NCBI GenBank assembly: GCA_016756855.1
Contig: JAESPD010000008.1
Location: forward strand, 26,509-90,508
Reading direction: 5' to 3'
DNA: 64,000 nt
DNA from: a gamma proteobacterium endosymbiont of Lamellibrachia anaximandri
GTDB taxonomy: Bacteria; Pseudomonadota; Gammaproteobacteria; Chromatiales; Chromatiaceae
Numbering within the stretch: the first letter of the stretch is position 1; every line of letters begins with the position of its first letter. The translations under genes and the position numbers were made by a program. Below the pieces are notes generated by a model, which was not told the origin of the DNA, did not search any database, and saw nothing but the letters and a program-made list of their open reading frames with translations. Of this stretch, positions 28,022 through 37,383 are shown piece after piece.

Positions 28022-29260
28022 ATGGCGCGTGCAGCGAAAAAAAGACAACACAAGAGCTACCTCTACGCTTGGGAGGGCAGCGATAAGCGAGGCTCCCGCA
28101 TCACTGGCGAAACCCGCGCCTCCAACGTGGCGCTGGTGAGAGCGGAACTGCGGCGGCAGGGGGTTGTCCCGCTCAAGATCCGCAAGAAATCCGCCCCCCT
28201 GTTCGGCTCACGCAAAAAGAAGATCGGCAGCGGAGACATCGCCATATTCAGCCGCCAGCTGGCCACCATGATGAGCGCCGGCGTTCCCATGGTACAAGCC
28301 TTCGAAATCATCGGACGGGGGCACGAAAATCCCTCCATGCAGGATCTGATCCTGGCAGTAAAGGCCGACGTCGAAGGCGGCACCGCACTGGCAAATGCAC
28401 TGAAAAAGCACCCCCTACACTTCGACGATCTCTTCTGTAGTTTGGTCAGCGCCGGTGAACATGCCGGCGTACTGGAGTCTTTGCTGCACAAGATCGCGCT
28501 CTATAAGGAGAAGACGGAGTCGATCAAGGGCAAGATCAAAAAGGCCCTCTTCTACCCGATAGCAGTCATCGTGGTTGCCATCGTGGTCACCGCGATCATC
28601 ATGATCTTCGTAATTCCCCAGTTTGAGCAGTTGTTCAGGGGTTTCGGCGCCGATCTGCCGGTCTTCACCCGGGTCGTCATCAACATCGCTCATGTGGTGC
28701 AAAACTGGTGGTGGGCCATTCTGGGCGGGGTCGTCCTGGCCGGTTATCTGATCGGCGGCACCTGGAAACGCTCCCGCGCCTTCCGTCAGCGCGTAGACCG
28801 TATACTGCTGAAACTGCCCATTCTTGGCCCGATTCTGAACAAAGCGGCTATCGCCCGTTTTGCCCGCACCCTCTCCACTATGTCCACCGCCGGTGTGCCA
28901 TTGGTGGAAGCCCTGGAGTCGGTCTCCGGCGCCACGGGTAACGTGGTCTACAGTGATGCCGTGCTGCGCATGCGGGAAGACGTGGCAACCGGCCAATCCC
29001 TGCAACTGGCGATGAGACAGCGCAACCTATTCCCCAATATGGTGATCCAGATGGTCGCCATCGGCGAGGAGTCGGGCTCTTTGGACGACATGCTCTCCAA
29101 GGTGGCGGATTTTTTCGAGGAGCAGGTGGACAATGCGGTCGACGCCTTGAGCAGCCTGCTAGAACCACTGATCATGGTCATCCTCGGCACCCTGGTCGGC
29201 GGCCTGGTGGTTGCCATGTACCTGCCGATCTTCAAGATGGGCTCCGCGGTACTGGGTTAG
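28022..29260 (+). CDS. pilC: Type IV pilus inner-membrane platform protein PilC
   Basis: The 412-residue protein has two T2SSF domains (about 70-195 and 275-395) and three membrane helices, the first around 180-200. GSGDIAIFSRQLATMMSAGVP splits the first domain start and ARFARTLSTMSTAGVPL the second. PilC anchors PilB to the pilus base. It lies between pilB and pilD; a palindromic element separates it from pilD. Confidence 0.95.
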   Translation: MARAAKKRQHKSYLYAWEGSDKRGSRITGETRASNVALVRAELRRQGVVPLKIRKKSAPLFGSRKKKIGSGDIAIFSRQLATMMSAGVPMVQAFEIIGRGHENPSMQDLILAVKADVEGGTALANALKKHPLHFDDLFCSLVSAGEHAGVLESLLHKIALYKEKTESIKGKIKKALFYPIAVIVVAIVVTAIIMIFVIPQFEQLFRGFGADLPVFTRVVINIAHVVQNWWWAILGGVVLAGYLIGGTWKRSRAFRQRVDRILLKLPILGPILNKAAIARFARTLSTMSTAGVPLVEALESVSGATGNVVYSDAVLRMREDVATGQSLQLAMRQRNLFPNMVIQMVAIGEESGSLDDMLSKVADFFEEQVDNAVDALSSLLEPLIMVILGTLVGGLVVAMYLPIFKMGSAVLG

Positions 29261-29299
29261 CGCCCGGTCAATATCCATTCATAATGACAAACCACTACC

Positions 29300-29379
29300 T
29301 GTCATTTCGAACGCATGTGAGAAATCTCGGCAAGCTTGCTGCCAATTTCCAGAGATCCCTCGCTGTGCTCGAGATGACA
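29300..29379. repeat. Long palindromic intergenic element
   Basis: The left arm begins tgtcatttcgaacgcatgtg, the right arm ends ctgtgctcgagatgaca; arms of about 28 bases pair imperfectly over a 23-base centre. Elements opening TGTCATTTCGA and closing TCGAGATGACA are common in many bacterial genomes. It fills most of the 168-base pilC-pilD gap. Confidence 0.7.
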
Positions 29380-29428
29380 TAGAACATTTGGCGCGTTTTA
29401 TTCCACTCTACCAATCAGGCCTGTTCCT

Positions 29429-30307
29429 TTGTCTGTAATCATTTATCTCCAACAAACACCCTGGGCTTTTCTGCTTTTCAGCGGCCTGCTGGGGCTGGCC
29501 GTCGGCAGTTTTCTAAATGTCGTCATCCACCGGCTGCCGAAGATGATGGAAACGCAGTGGCGCCAGGAATGCAGTGAGCTGAATGGAGGAGACGAGGCAA
29601 AACAGCAGCCGACCGTCCCCTTCAATCTGAACCAACCCGCTTCCCACTGCCCCAATTGCGGCCATAAAATCCGGCCCTGGGAGAACATACCGGTACTCAG
29701 CTGGATTCTACTCAAGGGCCGCTGCTCGGGATGCAAGACGAGAATCAGCCCACGCTACCCGGCAGTGGAGATTCTGAGCGGCATCATAACCCTGGCGGTT
29801 GCCTGGCATTTCGGTCCCAGCTGGGAGGCGCTGGCGGCAATGACCCTTACCTGGGCATTGATCTCTCTGAGCCTGATCGACTTCGATACACAACTGCTGC
29901 CCGACAACATCACTCTGCCCTTTCTCTGGCTGGGACTGCTGCTGAGTCTCAACGGGCTCTTCACCGATAGCCAATCAGCCATCATCGGCGCTGCCGCCGG
30001 TTACCTCTCCCTCTGGAGCGTCTACCAACTATTCAAACGACTGACCGGCAAGGAGGGCATGGGTTACGGCGATTTCAAATTGCTGGCCCTGCTCGGCGCC
30101 TGGTTGGGCTGGCACTACCTGCCGCAGATCATTCTGCTCTCCGCCTTTGTCGGGGCACTGTTCGGCGTCGCCATGATTCTGTTCCGCGGCCGGGATCGCA
30201 ATATCCCGATCCCTTTCGGTCCCTACCTGGCCTGCGCCGGCTGGATCAGCCTGCTTTGGGGTGACGCCATCAACCATGCCTATCTGCAATGGGCAGGCCT
30301 GCTTTAG
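29429..30307 (+). CDS. pilD: Prepilin peptidase PilD
   Basis: The 292-residue membrane aspartic protease cuts and N-methylates prepilins. A zinc site is formed by C74-x2-C77 and C99-x2-C102. The catalytic aspartates are D151 (LSLIDFDTQLLPD) and D215 (GMGYGDFK). Eight hydrophobic segments are present. The N-terminus (VIIYLQQTPWAFLL) matches the family only when a TTG at 29429 is used; no ATG or GTG offers an equal start, and the ribosome site is weak. The end overlaps coaE by 19 bases. Confidence 0.93.
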   Translation: MSVIIYLQQTPWAFLLFSGLLGLAVGSFLNVVIHRLPKMMETQWRQECSELNGGDEAKQQPTVPFNLNQPASHCPNCGHKIRPWENIPVLSWILLKGRCSGCKTRISPRYPAVEILSGIITLAVAWHFGPSWEALAAMTLTWALISLSLIDFDTQLLPDNITLPFLWLGLLLSLNGLFTDSQSAIIGAAAGYLSLWSVYQLFKRLTGKEGMGYGDFKLLALLGAWLGWHYLPQIILLSAFVGALFGVAMILFRGRDRNIPIPFGPYLACAGWISLLWGDAINHAYLQWAGLL

Positions 30308-30912
30308 TCATCGCCCTCACCGGCGGCATCGGCAGTGGCAAGTCCACCGTCTCCCGGCACTTTGAAAAGCTGGGGGTCCCGGTCATTGATGCGGACCTGA
30401 TCGCCCGGGAGCAGGTAGCACCCGGCGCGCCGGCACTGGATGAGATCCGGCAGCAATTCGGCGCAGATGTCATCACCTCGAAAGGTGGACTCGACCGCGA
30501 AAAAATGCGCAAAATCGTCTTCGAGGAGAGTAACAAGCGCCTTCAACTGCAGCAGATCCTGCATCCCCGTATCCGCAGTGAGATGCTGCTTCGCCTGGAG
30601 CAACTCGATACACCCTATGCCGTACTGGTCATCCCCCTGTTGCTGGAGTCGGGCCAAAACAGCCTCGCCGACCGCATTCTGGTGGTGGATATTCCTGAAG
30701 CGCACCAGATAGAGCGGGTCCAGCAGCGCGACGGACTCAAAAAAGCACAGATAGCGCAGATCATCGCCGCGCAGGTCGATCGTCAATCCCGCCTCGCGGC
30801 AGCAGATGATGTCATCAGCAACGACGGGGGACTCCAAACGCTCGAAAAAGCCGTCGAACAGCTGCACCGGCGCTACCTCGGCCTGGCAGAGCAGCGGCCA
30901 ATCTCCGGTTGA
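30289..30912 (+). CDS. coaE: Dephospho-CoA kinase
   Basis: The 207-residue enzyme phosphorylates the ribose 3'-OH of dephospho-CoA, the last step of coenzyme A synthesis. The P-loop is GGIGSGKS (about 12-19), followed by PVIDADLIAREQV. The gene overlaps pilD and is cotranscribed with it, the standard pilB-pilC-pilD-coaE order. Its stop codon is part of the -35 region of the rplU promoter. Confidence 0.95.
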   Translation: MGRPALVIALTGGIGSGKSTVSRHFEKLGVPVIDADLIAREQVAPGAPALDEIRQQFGADVITSKGGLDREKMRKIVFEESNKRLQLQQILHPRIRSEMLLRLEQLDTPYAVLVIPLLLESGQNSLADRILVVDIPEAHQIERVQQRDGLKKAQIAQIIAAQVDRQSRLAAADDVISNDGGLQTLEKAVEQLHRRYLGLAEQRPISG

Positions 30913-30937
30913 CCTTATCTGTCGTTATGGGTAGAAT
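30909..30937 (+). promoter_or_regulatory. Sigma-70 promoter for rplU-rpmA
   Basis: TTGACC (30909-30914) and TAGAAT (30932-30937) are separated by exactly 17 bases. It starts inside the coaE stop and precedes rplU by about 65 bases. Confidence 0.85.
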
Positions 30938-31001
30938 CCCGCCTCTTTCCGTGTGGGGTCCCTCCCGCATCAGGATCAACAGGTTTTCTTGGGGATAGGC
31001 T

Positions 31002-31316
31002 ATGTATGCGGTAATTCAAACCGGCGGCAAGCAGTATCGCGTCTCAGAAGGCGACACCGTCAAGGTGGAGAAGCTGGACGCGGATCAAGGTGCTTCTGTC
31101 GAACTGGATAAGGTTTTGATGGTTGCTGATGGTGAAGATATCAAGGTCGGCACACCTTATGTCGATGGCGGCAGGGTAACGGCCACCGTGAAATCCCACG
31201 GTCGCGGTAAAAAAGTGAAGATCATCAAGTTCCGTCGCCGTAAACATCACATGAAGCGTCAGGGACATCGTCAGTGGTACACCGAACTGCAGGTGACCGG
31301 TATCAGCGCGAGCTGA
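31002..31316 (+). CDS. rplU: 50S ribosomal protein L21
   Basis: The 104-residue protein begins [18 protein letters not shown] and keeps the basic [13 protein letters not shown] stretch that binds 23S rRNA. Length matches E. coli L21 (103). It is followed by rpmA after 12 bases. Confidence 0.98.
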   Translation: MYAVIQTGGKQYRVSEGDTVKVEKLDADQGASVELDKVLMVADGEDIKVGTPYVDGGRVTATVKSHGRGKKVKIIKFRRRKHHMKRQGHRQWYTELQVTGISAS

Positions 31317-31328
31317 GGAGAGAACGAA

Positions 31329-31586
31329 ATGGCACATAAGAAAGCAGGCGGCAGCACACGTAACGGCCGCGATTCAGAATCCAAACGCCTTGGCGTCAAG
31401 ATCTACGGCGGTGAGTCCATCAATGCAGGCAGCATCATCGTGCGCCAGCGCGGCACCCGCTTCCATAACGGCGTCAACGTAGGCGTCGGCAAGGATCACA
31501 CCCTGTTCGCCAAGGCAGACGGCAAGGTTGTTTTCGAAGTAAAAGGCCCGCGCAACCGCAAGTATGTGAGCGTGGTCACTGACTGA
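31329..31586 (+). CDS. rpmA: 50S ribosomal protein L27
   Basis: The 85-residue protein begins [19 protein letters not shown], the tail that reaches the peptidyl transferase centre. No N-terminal cleavage extension is present, unlike in Firmicutes. Downstream lie a terminator and obgE. Confidence 0.98.
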   Translation: MAHKKAGGSTRNGRDSESKRLGVKIYGGESINAGSIIVRQRGTRFHNGVNVGVGKDHTLFAKADGKVVFEVKGPRNRKYVSVVTD

Positions 31587-31610
31587 CTCAGATCCTGACC
31601 GGATCAGCAA

Positions 31611-31637
31611 GGGCCTCGTCTTTGACGGGGCTTTTTG
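31611..31637 (+). terminator. rpmA terminator
   Basis: An eight-base stem (gcctcgtc / gacggggc, one G-T pair) with loop ttt is followed by ttttt. Confidence 0.85.
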
Positions 31638-31708
31638 CTTTGTGGCTCCTGAACATATCTGCATGAACGCTTGCAGGGGCCGGACATCTCTCTAGAGACC
31701 CACAATAG

Positions 31709-32782
<1,074 letters not shown>

Positions 32783-32788
32783 CGGGAA

Positions 32789-33913
32789 ATGATTTCACGC
32801 GACTCGATCCCCACTACCAAACGCTGGGTCATCAAGATCGGCAGCGCCCTGCTAACCTCCGACGGCAAGGGTCTTTCGCAGGAGATCCTGTCACCCTGGG
32901 TGGAGCAGATGGCACAACTCCGGCAGGCCGGTCACGAGATCGTACTGGTCTCCTCAGGCGCCGTCGCCGAGGGCATGAGCCGTATGGGGTGGAGACGCCG
33001 CCCGCACAACCTCAATGAACTACAGGCGGCGGCCGCCATCGGCCAGATGGGGCTGATACGCGCCTACGAGACCTGTTTTCAAAAACATGGCCTGCACACT
33101 GCCCAGGTCCTGCTTACCCGCGACGACCTCGCTGACCGCCCCCGTTATCTCAACGCCCGCAGCACACTGCGCACCCTTGTGAACCTGGGCGTGGTACCGG
33201 TGGTCAATGAAAATGACACCGTGGCCACCGAAGAACTTCGCTTTGGCGACAATGACACCCTGGCAGCCCTGGTGGCAAACCTGATAGAGGCGGATCTGCT
33301 GCTCCTGCTCACCGATCAGGAGGGATTGTTCGATGCCGATCCCCGCTTCAATCCCAAAGCCACCCTGATCAATGAAACCCGCGTGGACAATCCTCAACTT
33401 GACGAGGTAGCCGGTGGCAGCGCGAACGGCCTCGGCTTGGGCGGCATGGTCACAAAGGTGCGGGCCGCCCGACTGGCTGCTCGCTCGGGCACCGGCACCA
33501 TCATCGCCCCCGGCGCCAGACCGGGGGTTTTGGCTGAGATAGCCCAGGGCAAAGAGATAGGCACCCTGTTGAAACCCGTTCAGGAGCCTCAGGCCGCCCG
33601 GAAACGATGGCTTGCAGGCCAACTACAGGTACGAGGCTACCTCACACTGGATGGCGGTGCGGTGCGCGTGCTACAGGAGCAGGGCAGCAGCCTGCTGGCA
33701 GTGGGCGTGACTGATGTCAGCGGTGAATTTTCCCGCGGTGAAGCGGTGGTCTGTCTCGACAGTTCAGGCTGCGAAGTGGCCCGTGGACTTGCCAATTATA
33801 ATGCCCAGGAGGCCCGGCGCATCATGGGGCAGCCGAGCAGGCGGATCGAGGAGATACTGGGTTATGTGGATGAGGCGGAGTTGATCCACCGGGATAATCT
33901 TGTGTTGCTTTGA
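32789..33913 (+). CDS. proB: Glutamate 5-kinase
   Basis: The 374-residue enzyme phosphorylates glutamate in proline synthesis. The amino acid kinase domain (about 10-255) opens [11 protein letters not shown] and has [18 protein letters not shown]; a PUA domain (about 280-370) follows. Feedback inhibition by proline is known for the family. The obgE-proB pairing is common. proA is not in the window. Confidence 0.96.
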   Translation: MISRDSIPTTKRWVIKIGSALLTSDGKGLSQEILSPWVEQMAQLRQAGHEIVLVSSGAVAEGMSRMGWRRRPHNLNELQAAAAIGQMGLIRAYETCFQKHGLHTAQVLLTRDDLADRPRYLNARSTLRTLVNLGVVPVVNENDTVATEELRFGDNDTLAALVANLIEADLLLLLTDQEGLFDADPRFNPKATLINETRVDNPQLDEVAGGSANGLGLGGMVTKVRAARLAARSGTGTIIAPGARPGVLAEIAQGKEIGTLLKPVQEPQAARKRWLAGQLQVRGYLTLDGGAVRVLQEQGSSLLAVGVTDVSGEFSRGEAVVCLDSSGCEVARGLANYNAQEARRIMGQPSRRIEEILGYVDEAELIHRDNLVLL

Positions 33914-33983
33914 TTGTATGAAAACCCACCCGCATATCCCAAAAGCCGGGTACACAGCGAAGCAAGATCAAAACTGTCGGCAT

Positions 33984-34010
33984 AAAAAAACCGGCTTCCG
34001 CCGGTTTTTC
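33984..34010. terminator. Bidirectional terminator between proB and rpsT
   Basis: Stem accggc / gccggt with loop ttcc, A tract on the left and T tract on the right, serving both convergent genes. Confidence 0.88.
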
Positions 34011-34032
34011 TACAGGAGCGGTCGATTACAAC

Positions 34033-34293
34033 TTACAGCGCCTTGATCTGAGCATTCATACGGCTCTTATGACGCGCCGCCTTGTTCTTGTGGATCAGGC
34101 CCTCATCGGCACTGCGATCAATCACGGGCACTGCGCTCTTAAAGGCCTCTGCAGCGCCCTCCTTATTGCCCTCTGCGATCAGATTCACAACCCTTTTGAC
34201 GTGGGTGCGCATGGTGCTGCGACGGGACTGGTTGTGCAGATGGCGCTTGTCGGCTTGACGTGCGCGCTTACGGGCTTGGGCTGAATTGGCCAA
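34033..34293 (-). CDS. rpsT: 30S ribosomal protein S20
   Basis: The 86-residue protein reads (M)[20 protein letters not shown] with the usual arginine- and lysine-rich helices. I start at the TTG at 34293, seven bases after AGGAG; the ATG six codons earlier would add residues absent from S20. E. coli rpsT also uses UUG, which is part of its self-regulation. A clear promoter lies upstream. Confidence 0.96.
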   Translation of the reverse strand: MANSAQARKRARQADKRHLHNQSRRSTMRTHVKRVVNLIAEGNKEGAAEAFKSAVPVIDRSADEGLIHKNKAARHKSRMNAQIKAL

Positions 34294-34333
34294 CTTTTGA
34301 CTCCTGAACATTCATAAAATCGGAAGGGCGCAC

Positions 34334-34362
34334 ATTCTGCTCAATAAACAAGTCAATGTCAA
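34334..34362 (-). promoter_or_regulatory. Sigma-70 promoter of rpsT
   Basis: Read on the minus strand: TTGACA (34362-34357), 17 bases, CAGAAT (34339-34334). The perfect -35 and spacing support it; it lies about 40 bases before the S20 start. Confidence 0.7.
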
Positions 34363-34471
34363 CTCTTCTCAACGACTTCCGAAAAACTGCCGATTTTTTC
34401 ACTACCTTGTCATGAAATGGGCTTATACTTTGCAGTTATAATAAGTACAACAACGAATCAAGGACAGTTCA

Positions 34472-36007
34472 CTGGCTTCTTTCCTCAAACCCTTTGCCAC
34501 TGTCGGCTCAAATACCATGCTCTCCCGCATCCTCGGGTTTGTAAGAGATCTGGTATTGGCGCGCCTGTTCGGGGCCGACGCCACCACGGATGCCTTCTTC
34601 GTCGCCTTCAAGATCCCGAACTTCATGCGTCGCCTGTTCGCCGAGGGGGCATTTTCACTGGCCTTTGTCCCGGTATTGACGGAGTACCGCAGCCAACGCT
34701 CCTTTGCTGAACTGAAAGAGTTTGTCGATAAGATGGCCGGCACCCTAGGCATGGTGCTGCTGTTGACGACCACCATCGGCGTGATCGCGGCGCCACTATT
34801 GGTGATGATCTTCGCGCCGGGCTTCATCGGCGAGGATGAGGGCAAGTATGAGCTGGCGGTGGAGATGCTGCACCTCACCTTCCCCTATCTCTTCTTCATC
34901 TCTCTCACTGCTTTCGCCGGCGGCATCCTGAACGCACACAACCGCTTTGGCGTACCGGCCTTCACCCCCGTGCTGCTCAATATATCGCTGATCGGCTGCG
35001 CGCTCCTGCTTTCACCACGCATGGAAGAGCCGGTTATGGCGCTGGCTTGGGGCGTCCTCATCGCCGGTGGCGTGCAGTTCATGTTTCAGTTTCCTTTTCT
35101 CTACCAGTTAAATTTGATTCCGAAACCCAAGGTAGCCTTCCGGGACAAGGGTGTCATCCGGGTCATACGGCTGATGATTCCCGCCCTGTTCGGCGTCTCG
35201 GTAAGCCAGCTGAACCTGCTGCTGGATACGCTCATCGCCTCTTTCCTGGTTAGCGGCAGCATCTCCTGGCTCTACTACTCTGACCGCCTGATGGAGTTTC
35301 CGGTGGGTATTCTCGGAGTTGCTCTCGGCACCGTGATCCTGCCCAACCTGTCGCGCAAACACTCCGAAAAATCACCCGAGGAGTTTTCCAGCACCCTGGA
35401 CTGGGCCCTGCGCGTCACTGTGTTGCTGGGCATTCCCGCAGCTGTAGGGCTGCTGCTGCTGGCAAGCCCGATGTTGATCACCCTGTTCCACTCCGAAGCC
35501 TTCACCACCAACGATGTCGTCATGTCGTCCCAGAGCCTGATGGCCTATGCCCCCGGCCTGATGGCCATCATTCTGATCAAGATCCTGGCACCTGGCTTCT
35601 ACGCCAGACAGGATACCCGAACGCCGGTACGGGTCGGTATCATCGCCATGTTCGCCAACATGGCTTTCAATATTATTTTAGTGTTCCCTCTGGCCCATGC
35701 AGGCCTTGCCCTGGCCACGACGCTGTCATCGATCCTCAATGCCTACCTGCTCTACCACTGGCTGAGAAAAGAGCAGATCTATCAACCAAGCCCTGGATGG
35801 AAGCTTATCTGGCTGCGCACAGGGGTAGCCGCAGCAATCATGGGGGCTCTACTCATCTGGGGCAGCGGTGACACAGATGCCTGGCTGCTACTTGGCACCT
35901 GGGAACGCATCCTCCACCTTGCGTTTTGGATCATACTTGGCGCCTGCGTCTACTTTTTCGTCCTCATCTCTTCCGGAATCAGACTGCGCCATTTTCGTTC
36001 AGCGTAA
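34472..36007 (+). CDS. murJ: Lipid II flippase MurJ
   Basis: The 511-residue protein (14 membrane helices, MOP superfamily) moves lipid II across the inner membrane. Conserved: SRILGFVRDLVLARLFGA, EGAFSLAFVPVLTEY. The frame before the first ATG (34517) encodes ASFLKPFATVGSNT, which matches the start of other MurJ proteins, yet no ATG, GTG or TTG lies between the upstream stop (34442) and 34517. A CTG at 34472 has AAGGA seven bases upstream, so I propose it as start. Starting at ATG 34517 would lose 15 residues of the first helix region. Divergent from rpsT. Confidence 0.85.
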   Translation: MASFLKPFATVGSNTMLSRILGFVRDLVLARLFGADATTDAFFVAFKIPNFMRRLFAEGAFSLAFVPVLTEYRSQRSFAELKEFVDKMAGTLGMVLLLTTTIGVIAAPLLVMIFAPGFIGEDEGKYELAVEMLHLTFPYLFFISLTAFAGGILNAHNRFGVPAFTPVLLNISLIGCALLLSPRMEEPVMALAWGVLIAGGVQFMFQFPFLYQLNLIPKPKVAFRDKGVIRVIRLMIPALFGVSVSQLNLLLDTLIASFLVSGSISWLYYSDRLMEFPVGILGVALGTVILPNLSRKHSEKSPEEFSSTLDWALRVTVLLGIPAAVGLLLLASPMLITLFHSEAFTTNDVVMSSQSLMAYAPGLMAIILIKILAPGFYARQDTRTPVRVGIIAMFANMAFNIILVFPLAHAGLALATTLSSILNAYLLYHWLRKEQIYQPSPGWKLIWLRTGVAAAIMGALLIWGSGDTDAWLLLGTWERILHLAFWIILGACVYFFVLISSGIRLRHFRSA

Positions 36008-36072
36008 GAAGGTGACACAAGTATGTGTCCGGTGCCACCGGATGCAATCTCTTTTTCTGTATATGGCAGAAC

Positions 36073-36107
36073 GTAGGCCCGATCAAGCGTAGCGGATCGG
36101 GCATTTT
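36073..36107. repeat. REP element acting as likely murJ terminator
   Basis: gtaggcccgatcaagcgtag with cggatcgggc forms a hairpin followed by attttttc. It is 66 bases after the murJ stop. Confidence 0.8.
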
Positions 36108-36115
36108 TTCAGCAC

Positions 36116-36193
36116 CTGCAACCACGACAAAGCTCGGCCTTCCCGACGGCGCGGCCACCTTTAGCATTTTGCCTTTTGCCTTTTGCCTTTAAC
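36116..36193. repeat. AAAGG module with ttttgcc heptamer array
   Basis: Three perfect ttttgcc units (36167-36187) follow the reverse complement of a word close to aaaggtggccgtgcc. The same combination, module then REP, occurs at 24492 and 58043. Confidence 0.6.
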
Positions 36194-36209
36194 CTTTTTC
36201 TTCATCCCT

Positions 36210-36215
36210 TATAAT
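36210..36215 (+). promoter_or_regulatory. Probable -10 of the ribF promoter
   Basis: A perfect TATAAT lies 27 bases before the ribF start; the -35 is weak. An inverted repeat aaccgc/gcggtt (36217-36238) covers the presumed start site and ribosome site. Confidence 0.5.
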
Positions 36216-36242
36216 GAACCGCTTCAAACGAGGCGGTTTTTT

Positions 36243-37172
36243 ATGCAAGTCATTCGCGGCTTACACAATTTGAGACCAGAACACCGTGGATGCGTGGCCA
36301 CTATCGGCAATTTCGATGGCGTGCACCTGGGCCATCAGTCAGTTTTTCAGCATCTGCTCGAAAAAGGGCGCGAATTCGGCCTGCCCGCCACCGTAGTGAC
36401 TTTTGAGCCCCAGCCCCGCGAGTTTTTTCAACCTGACGGCGCGCCTGCCCGGCTCACCCGCATGCGGGAAAAGCTGCAAGCGATGAAGGATATCGGCATC
36501 GAGCGGGTCGTGATCCTGGAATTCGGCAGGAAGATGGCATCGATGCCAGCCGTTGCCTTCGTTGAAGAGTTGCTGGTCAGCGGTCTTGATGCCCGTTTCC
36601 TGTCAGTTGGCGACGACTTCCGTTTCGGCATGGGACGGGAGGGCGACTTCCATCTGCTACAGTCCATGGGAAATCAGCACGGATTCGAGGTGGAGAACAT
36701 GAACACCTTCAAGCTGGATGCCGATCGCGTCAGCAGCACCCGCATCCGGCAACTGCTCACTGATGGCAACCTGCAGGCGGCGGAGTTATGCCTGGGGCGT
36801 CCCTATCGCATCTGCGGCCGCGTGGCTCACGGAGACGAACGCGGACGCACCATCGGCTTTCCCACCATGAATGTGAACCTTCATCGCCGTGTCAGCCCGC
36901 TACGCGGCGTCTACGCTGTCAAGGTTCGGGGCCTGGATAAACAGCCACTGCCCGGCGTGGCCAACATAGGTACACGTCCCACGGTGGAGGGTGACACCCG
37001 TTATCTGCTGGAAACCCACCTGTTCGACTTCGATCGCTCAGTCTACGGCGAGCATGTTCAGGTGGAGTTTGTACACAAACTGCGCGACGAAAAGAGATTC
37101 GACTCTTTCGATAATCTGCGCAAGCAGATTCTGGAAGACGCCGCGGCGGCACGTATCGAGCTTGGAGTTTAA
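36243..37172 (+). CDS. ribF: Bifunctional riboflavin kinase / FAD synthetase
   Basis: The 309-residue enzyme makes FMN and FAD. The N-terminal nucleotidyltransferase has GNFDGVHLGHQ (about 22-32); the C-terminal kinase domain has GRTIGFPTMNV. I start at ATG 36243, with GAGGCGG just upstream, as in family members opening MQVIRGLHNL. The order murJ-ribF-ileS-lspA is conserved in gammaproteobacteria, but here REPs separate ribF from both neighbours. Confidence 0.95.
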   Translation: MQVIRGLHNLRPEHRGCVATIGNFDGVHLGHQSVFQHLLEKGREFGLPATVVTFEPQPREFFQPDGAPARLTRMREKLQAMKDIGIERVVILEFGRKMASMPAVAFVEELLVSGLDARFLSVGDDFRFGMGREGDFHLLQSMGNQHGFEVENMNTFKLDADRVSSTRIRQLLTDGNLQAAELCLGRPYRICGRVAHGDERGRTIGFPTMNVNLHRRVSPLRGVYAVKVRGLDKQPLPGVANIGTRPTVEGDTRYLLETHLFDFDRSVYGEHVQVEFVHKLRDEKRFDSFDNLRKQILEDAAAARIELGV

Positions 37173-37195
37173 CCCGCAATTTGAGCAGATAACCT

Positions 37196-37281
37196 GTAGG
37201 CCTGATCAAGCGTAGCGGATCAGGCAAATGTGCTATGGACGAACAACCGATGCCGGATCCGCTGCGCTTGATCCAGCCTAC
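37196..37281. repeat. REP pair (inverted, BIME-like)
   Basis: gtaggcctgatcaagcgtag with cggatcaggc, then ccggatccgctgcgcttgat with ccagcctac. It lies between ribF and ileS. Confidence 0.82.
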
Positions 37282-37383
37282 ATTCTGAATCGAGACTCCC
37301 GAAATCAGCAAGATCCTTTGCGCATTGGCCCGGTTTGCGGTTCAATAGCCCACTTTTCTTGAAATCCACCCAGGCAGCCGTCC

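Noticed and set aside
36217..36238. aaccgc/gcggtt hairpin with T run before ribF as a terminator or ribosome-site switch
   Set aside because: A TATAAT at 36210 puts the transcript start inside the left arm, so the hairpin would not form fully in the mRNA; kept only as a possible operator.
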